Assembly: GCA_023362775.1 (NCBI GenBank)
Contig: JALMGJ010000016.1
Location: 1,371,001-1,435,000 of the forward strand
Length of the DNA: 64,000 bases
From: Charina bottae
Taxonomy: Eukaryota > Chordata > Lepidosauria > Squamata > Charinaidae
Direction of reading: 5' to 3'
Shown: positions 58,385-64,000 of the stretch, one piece after another
How positions within the stretch are numbered: the first letter of the stretch is position 1
Layout: each line of letters opens with the position of its first letter
Program-made: the position numbers and the translations under genes
Notes under the pieces: model-generated
Databases searched by the model: none
The model's input: the letters and a program-made list of their open reading frames with translations, nothing else
Told to the model about the DNA's origin: nothing

Positions 58385-58516
58385 TACAGATATAGATAGA
58401 TATAGATATAGATGATATAGATGATATAGATGATATAGATGATATAGATATAGATATAGATATAGATATAGATATAGATATAGATATAGATATAGATATA
58501 GATATAGATATAGATA
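58385..58516. repeat. (GATATA)n / GATATAGAT microsatellite
   Basis: About 130 bp of gatata units with four interspersed gatgatata units. Confidence 0.97.
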
Positions 58517-58624
58517 AAATATGAATAAAATATATTGACCCAGAGAAGACTTTGGAAGGTTTCACTTCTCCCTAGGTAACCGAGGTGATTTCTTTTATGT
58601 TATGAAAAAAGAAGAAACACAGAA

Positions 58625-58765
58625 GAATTATTGTTATTATTTATTTATTTATTTATATTTAATGTTCTGTATTGTTTTAATTGTTTGATTGCTTTTATTA
58701 TTGTTAGCCACTCAGAGTCACTGGTCTGAGATGGGCGGCTATATAAATTGAATAAATAAATTAAT
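58625..58765 (+). repeat. CR1/L2-type LINE 3'-end fragment
   Basis: ttattatttatttatttatt, then gccactcagagtcactggtc and gggcggctatataaattgaa with an AATAAATAAA tail: the sense version of the 3' signature at 23.23-23.30 kb. Confidence 0.7.
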
Positions 58766-58984
58766 TTTAAAAATTCATTGGCTGCCCAACTACAGTTGAC
58801 TGTGGTTGGTGTACAAAACTAAAAAAAAAAACATGAAAACAGCTAAAAACATTAAATGAGACAGACAGCTCAGACTATAATGATCTAATAACCAACAAAA
58901 TCTACAAAGCTAAACAAGGGTTTAAACAAATAATAAACATGAACCCCAGGCCTGGGATCAAAGCCAGGAATATTATTGAATTGA
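58766..58984 (-). repeat. Possible second CR1/L2-type 3'-end fragment, opposite strand
   Basis: gctgcccaactacagttgac, tggttggtgtacaaaac, then tgaaccccaggcctgggatc resemble the reversed LINE 3' region. Diverged. Confidence 0.4.
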
Positions 58985-60745
58985 ATTATCCATTCAGTCA
59001 TATACAACCCTTGGCGATTCCATAAACCAGCTTTCTCCATGATTTCTGATTTTGTATAGGAGGGGTGGGCAACGTCAGGCCTGTGGGGCTCCTGCCCGCA
59101 AACCCCACCCCTTGCATGTGATTGGCTCCTGACCGCAACCCCCCCCAGTGCTTGTGATTGGCTCCCACCTGCAAGCTCCAGCCCCGGTCCGCAGAAATCC
59201 CAGAAACCCCGGCCCCCACCCCCCTGTTATAAATATCCAAATGGCCCTTGGCAGAAAAAAGGTTCCCCACCCCTGTGTATAGCTTCTTTCAGTTGCTTTA
59301 AATTTTGACCTGTGCTTGCTTTGATTACATCCAACCAGCGCGTTCTTTGGCATCCTCATTCTCTTTTGCCACTGACCGTTCGAAGCATAACGTCTTTCTC
59401 CAACGATGTTGATCTCATGACATGACTGAAGTAACTAAGTCTATGTTTTGTTATTTTTCCTTCTAGTGACATGTCCGGTTTATGTGCTTCAACACTTCTT
59501 TATTTGTTATCTTTGCAGTCCAAGGGATTCGCAAGAGCCTCCTCCAACACCATAGTTCAAAAGAATCAATTTTCCTTCTATCCAACTTTTTCATCGACCA
59601 ACTTTCACAGCCATAAGTAGTTATGGGGAACATGATAGTGCAGACTAGTCTGCACTTAGTCATAAAGCTGACATCCTTGCTTTTCCAAATTTGATTCATA
59701 CTCATCATTGCTGTACGACCCAGCATGATTTGGCATTTAATTTCTTGGCTACATTCACCATTTTGATTGACTACTGATCCTAAAAAGGTGAATTCTTCCA
59801 CACATCTCATCTCCATCGATTACTATTTTGATGTTTCCATTCTTTGCAGTTGTCATGAGTTTGGTCTTTTTGATATTCAGAAACAGGCCAAACTTCTCAC
59901 TTTCTTCTTTGAGTCTCATGATTAGGTGCTTTAGGCCTTCCTGGGATTCTGAGACAAGGGTTCTATCACCCACGTATCTAAGGTTATTGATGTTTCTTCC
60001 GCCAATTTTTACCTCAAATTCTGATTCGTCTAGCTCCAGTGTCCTGATGATCACTTTGGCGTACAAGTTGAATAAGAAAGGTGACAGAATGCAACCTTAT
60101 CACACACCTTTCTTGAACTTGAACCAATCAGTGTCACCATATTGAGTTCGTACAGTGGCTTCCTGACTTACATACAGTGGTTTCATCAACTTCACTAAAT
60201 GTAGTGGTGCCCCAAGGTCTGCTAGCGCTCTCCATAGATTGTCATGGTCAACACAATCAAAAGCTTTCCTGTAGTTGATGAAGCACATATAAATATTCTT
60301 TTGATATTCAAAACATTTTTCCATTATCCATCAAACATTTGCAATGTGATCACGGGTGCCATGGCCCCGTAGGAAACCAGCTTGGACATCTGGCAGTTCC
60401 CTTTCAATGATTGGAGCCAGGCATTGTTGTATGATTTTCAGTAGAATCTTGCTAGTGTGAGATATGAGAGCAACAGTGCGGTAGTTAGAACACTCCTTTG
60501 AATCCCCCTTTTTTGGCAATGGAATAAACACTGATTGTTTCCAGTTATGTGGCCATATGTTGGTTTCCCAATTTTTCTGGCACAAAGCTCTGATAATTGC
60601 AGTTGGTACTGGCCTTAACAATTCGGCAGGGATGTTGTCAACTCCTGGGTCCTTGTTGTTTTGCAGTTGGTTCATTGCCCACTTGACTTCTTCATCAAGG
60701 ATGGCTGGTTCTAGTTCTGTTTCCTTATCCTCCTCTCTTTGATGT
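58985..60745 (-). pseudogene. RTE LINE (BovB-related), 5'-truncated, decayed
   Basis: Minus-strand blocks in order: DEEVKWAMNQLQNNKDPGVD and IPAELLRP (60.6-60.74 kb), YRTVALISHTSKILLKII, AGFLRGHGTRDHIAN, FDCVDHDNLWRAL (60.26 kb), the degraded catalytic box NLRYVGDRTLV (normally YADD), LNIKKTKLM, CVEEFTFLGSVVNQNGECSQ, TTYGCESWSMKKLDRRKIDS and FELWCWRRLLRIPWTAKI (59.5 kb). A C-terminal part with the 124-bp segment shared with the Gypsy element follows. The 3' end is near 58.985 kb (attcagtcatatacaaccc). A hAT MITE interrupts it at 59.06-59.28 kb. The divergence from the BovB at 5.5-8.2 kb suggests a separate RTE family. Confidence 0.85.
59060..59275. mobile_element. Non-autonomous hAT (Charlie-like) MITE in the RTE LINE
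   Basis: Inverted ends gaggggtgggcaacgt and (reversed) caggggtggggaacct. tgtatag occurs directly outside both ends, so a 7-8 bp duplication. The interior is C-rich with repeated gattggctcc. The CAGGGGTGGG end is typical of Charlie-like hAT elements. Confidence 0.8.
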
Positions 60746-63420
60746 TGATATTATAGTATAGGTATATTATAAAGGTGCAAATAGGCACATATGGAATTTT
60801 AAAAAATTGCTTATTTTATAAAATCCAGATAGAACCAGAAGCCCAAGCTTAATTGACAACGTAAACTTGGAAAGAAAAGCATTGGAAGGAATGACATGTC
60901 AAAATTGGCCCCTCAACACACCAGGATATGCTCAGGATATAAGCTTTCACCACAAGAACATGTGGGCATTGATCACAAGGCCTGTGTATCTTTAGCATCA
61001 GGCTTGTGAGCTGTCAAACACAAGGAGCAAAGGAGAACAAAACTTTTCTGGATCCCTAAATTTAAGTCAAATAAGCAATAAAATGGACATAAGTAAAATC
61101 ATAAAGAACAAAAGGCCACAGACCTTGACAAGAGAGCAAAAGAGGGGAGATAAACATCAAAGAAAAGAGAAACAGTGGCATAAAGGCATGTAACAGAAAT
61201 GGAATGGCATTAAGTTGTAGTGACATGGTCACCAGAAGTCTGGGTGAGAATTGCTTCATGAGGCCAAAGTCAAGGCAAGCAAGACAACATAGCCATGCTC
61301 TTCAGAAAGTGAATCATAAATCTGGACAAATAGGAGTCTGCAGAGGGTGGAAAGGGGGGCATGTGACAAAATCCAAACTCTACCTCTTAAGTATTTGTGT
61401 GTGAGGTTGTGACACAAGTATGAAAGTGCAGAGTTTGTGTTGTGATGTTGTGACTCATGGTTTGTCATTTTGGCATCATTGTGGCTAGGAATGGACACAT
61501 ATGTCAGGGCAGACCCTACAGGTCCAACAGATTTCTTCACACAGACACTTTCTCTGGGTCAGCCAGCAAATGAAGTAGCTGTACATAAACGCTGCACAGA
61601 GACAGTTGAGGGCAGGGTTTGAAGCCATTGTGTAAACCTTCCAGAAGATGGGCATGCTTTAAATTTTTTAAGGAGAGGAATTGTGCAAGTGCTAACAGGC
61701 TTGTAAAACATTTATTTCAAATGTGCAGCCCTAATAAATATAACTTTAAATAGTTTGGGGATTCATGAAGTTCTTATTTTCCCAATTTTTTTCATGTGCT
61801 TTTAGCCAGGCTGTGGGATTTTGTTTTCATCTGTTCGGTAGAGATAATATGAAAAATTGCTTAAGTTCCGCACAATTTTCCAGGAGATGGAAATTCAGAC
61901 TTATCTTTAAGGAGTCTTGCTATAGGTTTTCTCTGCTATTGAAGGGAAGATAGACAATATATTTATTTTTTCCATTAAAAACGAAAAATCTAAACTGAAA
62001 CTGAGGCATTGGACTTTTTGAAAACATATGGTAACTTTTTTGGGTTTTTTGGGTTTTTTTTTACATTATAGCAGGCAATTATAAAATATCAGTAGCCAAT
62101 TCAGTAAATAGCTAAAGGTCACTAGTTAGAATTTCCCCAGGAAAATACATTGCAAATGTCACATTTACACTGAAATAACTATTCCAGAAAAGTAATGGCT
62201 GTGAGCCAATTTTCCTGTAGTTTCTGTTTGGTTTTGTGTGGGTTTTTTTTTTCTTGTCTCTCAAACATCTGGCAGAGTGTCTGGGTTTGGGAGAGGGCAT
62301 TTTTTTAAAAAAAAAACTATTTAAGAAAGGAGAAAAATACAAAAACAGAAAACACTGTACAATATACTTCTATAAATAAGTAAATAAAAAATAAATGGCA
62401 CAAAAAGTTGGAACTTTGCACAGCAGAAAAGAAATTATGAATTTACATACAAAGCATCCAACCAGGTCCTTTTTCTATCCACTGTGGAAGTATAAAAGTT
62501 CTCACAGAACTTTAAATTGCTCTCTCTCTTTGTTCCTCTGCCACTGGCACATGTTAGTATGCTGCTAGTCCACAATTTAATGTCAAACAATACATCCTGC
62601 TAATGAGATTGCAAGAACATTGTCTCTCTCCATCCTTTTCTTATCAGTGACAGCCAGTCCATTAAATGTTGTAACCCTAGAAAGTGAACTCTAATCCTTA
62701 ACTTTTGTATTCAGAAAATGGCCTTCTCTCAGCTCTTAACAGATAAGATACATGCAGAGTTTTGTGGTACTTCAAGATATTTGTCTTTCATGAACAGTTC
62801 TTAAACCAACAGGCCCATTATCTCCTGTTAGTATTTTCCTTCCAGAGCGATTAAAAGCTTTGTGTGTACCTATTGTAAGTTATCTACCTTAACTTCCATC
62901 AGCCCCTGATGGATGTGAAGGTCTACTTTTTCCTTATTATTTTTAATAGCACTCTTATAAATAAATGTCAAGTTTTTCAAATGCAATTCTTATCTTTGTA
63001 CTACTAATCTACATGTAAACAATGTGGCTACTAAATCTCAAAGGTTTGATCTGATATAAAAATATATTTATTTAAATCAGGCCTGCACGTCTTGACTTAT
63101 TAACACAATTAGAACTTGCCAACTGCCAGGGGCACAACAATTTCAGAGTATTTGCACTTTCAGATAAACAAGATAACTCAGTGTTTTACTTAGCTGGTCA
63201 TTATACACAGTCAGGCTGTGTTCAATGTGATGATTTGCAAATTCTAGAGGCCTGATTTAGAATTTTAAGTCATGAGATAAGGTTTCTATCTTTTTATTTA
63301 ACATATTATATAAAGCCATGTGTTCAGTGGTAGTGAATAATGATGATCATCATGATATATAGCAAAGTAGATCTAGTTTCAAATAAATAATGACATTAAC
63401 TAGCTATTGCTCAATAGCTT
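60746..63420. other. No recognised gene
   Basis: AT-rich. A T/G-rich run at 62.03-62.06 kb and T/A runs at 62.24-62.33 kb. A segment at 61.44-61.56 kb may be a dispersed repeat shared in part with about 58.31 kb. No coding region that I trust. Confidence 0.4.
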
Positions 63421-63990
63421 TGTTAAATATGGTTGATAATAATAGTAGTAGTTTATTAATTGATTAGTCCTGTGACCTTATCAATAAAATAAAATAAAAT
63501 AAATACAATACAAAGATAAAAATACAATAATAAAATACATATGTGATAATACATAGAGTCAGAAATCAGATATATGAATCTCCCTTACAGGATACCCCAA
63601 TTTGTTCAGTGTATTGAGTTCTAATGACCGTTGCCTTAGTTATAAACTTAGCAGTCCTGCATACAATATGAACATTTGAGCCCAGGAGGAAATAAGACAG
63701 TCTATGGTTTGGATCACAGTGTGCTGTTCTTTCTAATAAAGATGATAGATATTTATGCCTAATGGATGCATATAATTGGCAATTGAACAAAATATGAAAA
63801 ATATTTTCAATGGTTGGAGAACCGCATATGCAGGTTCTCTCATGATATGGCAAGTTGTGGAAATGCCCATATTTGGCCATGGAATCCAGCAACTCAAATG
63901 TAGCTCTAGAATAGGTCCTTCTTAAAGTTTGTGGAATACTCATTGATAGATACTTTTCAGGTTGAAATATAATTTTATTCTTAGCCAACC
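63421..63990 (-). pseudogene. LINE-like ORF C-terminal fragment with a Cys/His cluster
   Basis: The 140-codon minus-strand frame 63988-63566 reads FELLDSMAKYGHFHNLPYHE and RTCICGSPTIENIFHILFNC (CXC...HX4C), then YFLLGSNVHIVCRTAKFI. A Cys-x-Cys-Gly ... His-x4-Cys cluster followed by a helical tail occurs at the C-termini of several vertebrate LINE proteins. I cannot name the clade. A 3' UTR with repeated TAAAA/TTTTA lies to the left (63.48-63.53 kb). The 5' part runs off the window edge. Confidence 0.55.
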
Positions 63991-64000
63991 ATCTTAAAGA

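Noticed and set aside
58385..58516. GATA-type repeat as evidence for a snake W chromosome (Bkm satellite)
   Set aside because: The unit is mainly GATATA, only about 130 bp long, and such arrays occur throughout squamate genomes.

Overview
Kind of organism. This is vertebrate nuclear DNA, most probably from a squamate reptile (snake or lizard). It is AT-rich and full of repeats. It carries BovB/RTE LINEs, CR1/L2-type LINEs, squamate-like L1, a tRNA-derived SINE of the Sauria/Squam type, Ty1/copia and chromodomain Ty3/Gypsy elements, a Tc1 element and several MITE families. I found no bacterial-style gene, operon, tRNA or rRNA gene, and no intact spliced host gene. The only host-gene sequence I recognise is a broken retrocopy of MTF2 (Polycomb-like 2).

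Layout, left to right. 1-3.83 kb: a Ty1/copia element on the minus strand, with an uninterrupted gag-pol frame that runs off the left edge, plus its primer site and 5' LTR. 3.85-15.4 kb: an old gamma-type endogenous retrovirus on the plus strand, seen as a gag zinc-knuckle piece, an integrase C-terminus and a broken env. It has been split by two nested BovB copies (4.87-8.86 kb), another LINE (9.5-10.4 kb), and a CR1/L2 LINE that itself received a palindromic Penelope-like insert with hammerhead-ribozyme motifs (12.7-13.3 kb). 17.6 kb: a hAT MITE. 19.1-20.7 kb: a near-intact Tc1 transposon. 23.2-25.4 kb: a CR1/L2 LINE with a 5' inversion. 27.1-29.2 kb: an L1 with a smaller L1 nested in it. 29.9-30.3 kb: the MTF2 retrocopy. 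31.7-32.0 kb: a small TIR element filled with alternating GT/GC sequence. 33.3-34.5 kb: a SINE and an L1, each with clear target duplications. 37.0-37.9 kb: an L1 with a GGAT microsatellite. 40.5-41.8 kb: a GC-rich fold-back element with arms of about 405 bp. 42.0 and 45.3 kb: two copies of a mariner-type MITE. 46.35-47.8 kb: a CR1/L2 LINE interrupted by a second copy of the hAT MITE. 48.74-53.80 kb: a complete but inactivated second Ty1/copia element with both LTRs and a 5-bp target duplication. 54.8-58.0 kb: a 5'-truncated Ty3/Gypsy chromovirus carrying a 124-bp piece of RTE LINE. 59.0-60.7 kb: the RTE LINE that shares that piece. 63.4-64.0 kb: a LINE C-terminus.

How the parts relate. This is a layered transposon landscape, not a gene cluster. 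Target duplications, nesting and stop codons let the insertions be partly ordered. The most notable items are the internally deleted MTF2 retrocopy, the near-perfect Penelope-like palindrome with hammerhead motifs, the RTE segment inside the Gypsy ORF, two different copia families with anticodon-arm tRNA-iMet primer sites, and the GC-rich fold-back. All identifications come from reading motifs; no database search was possible.
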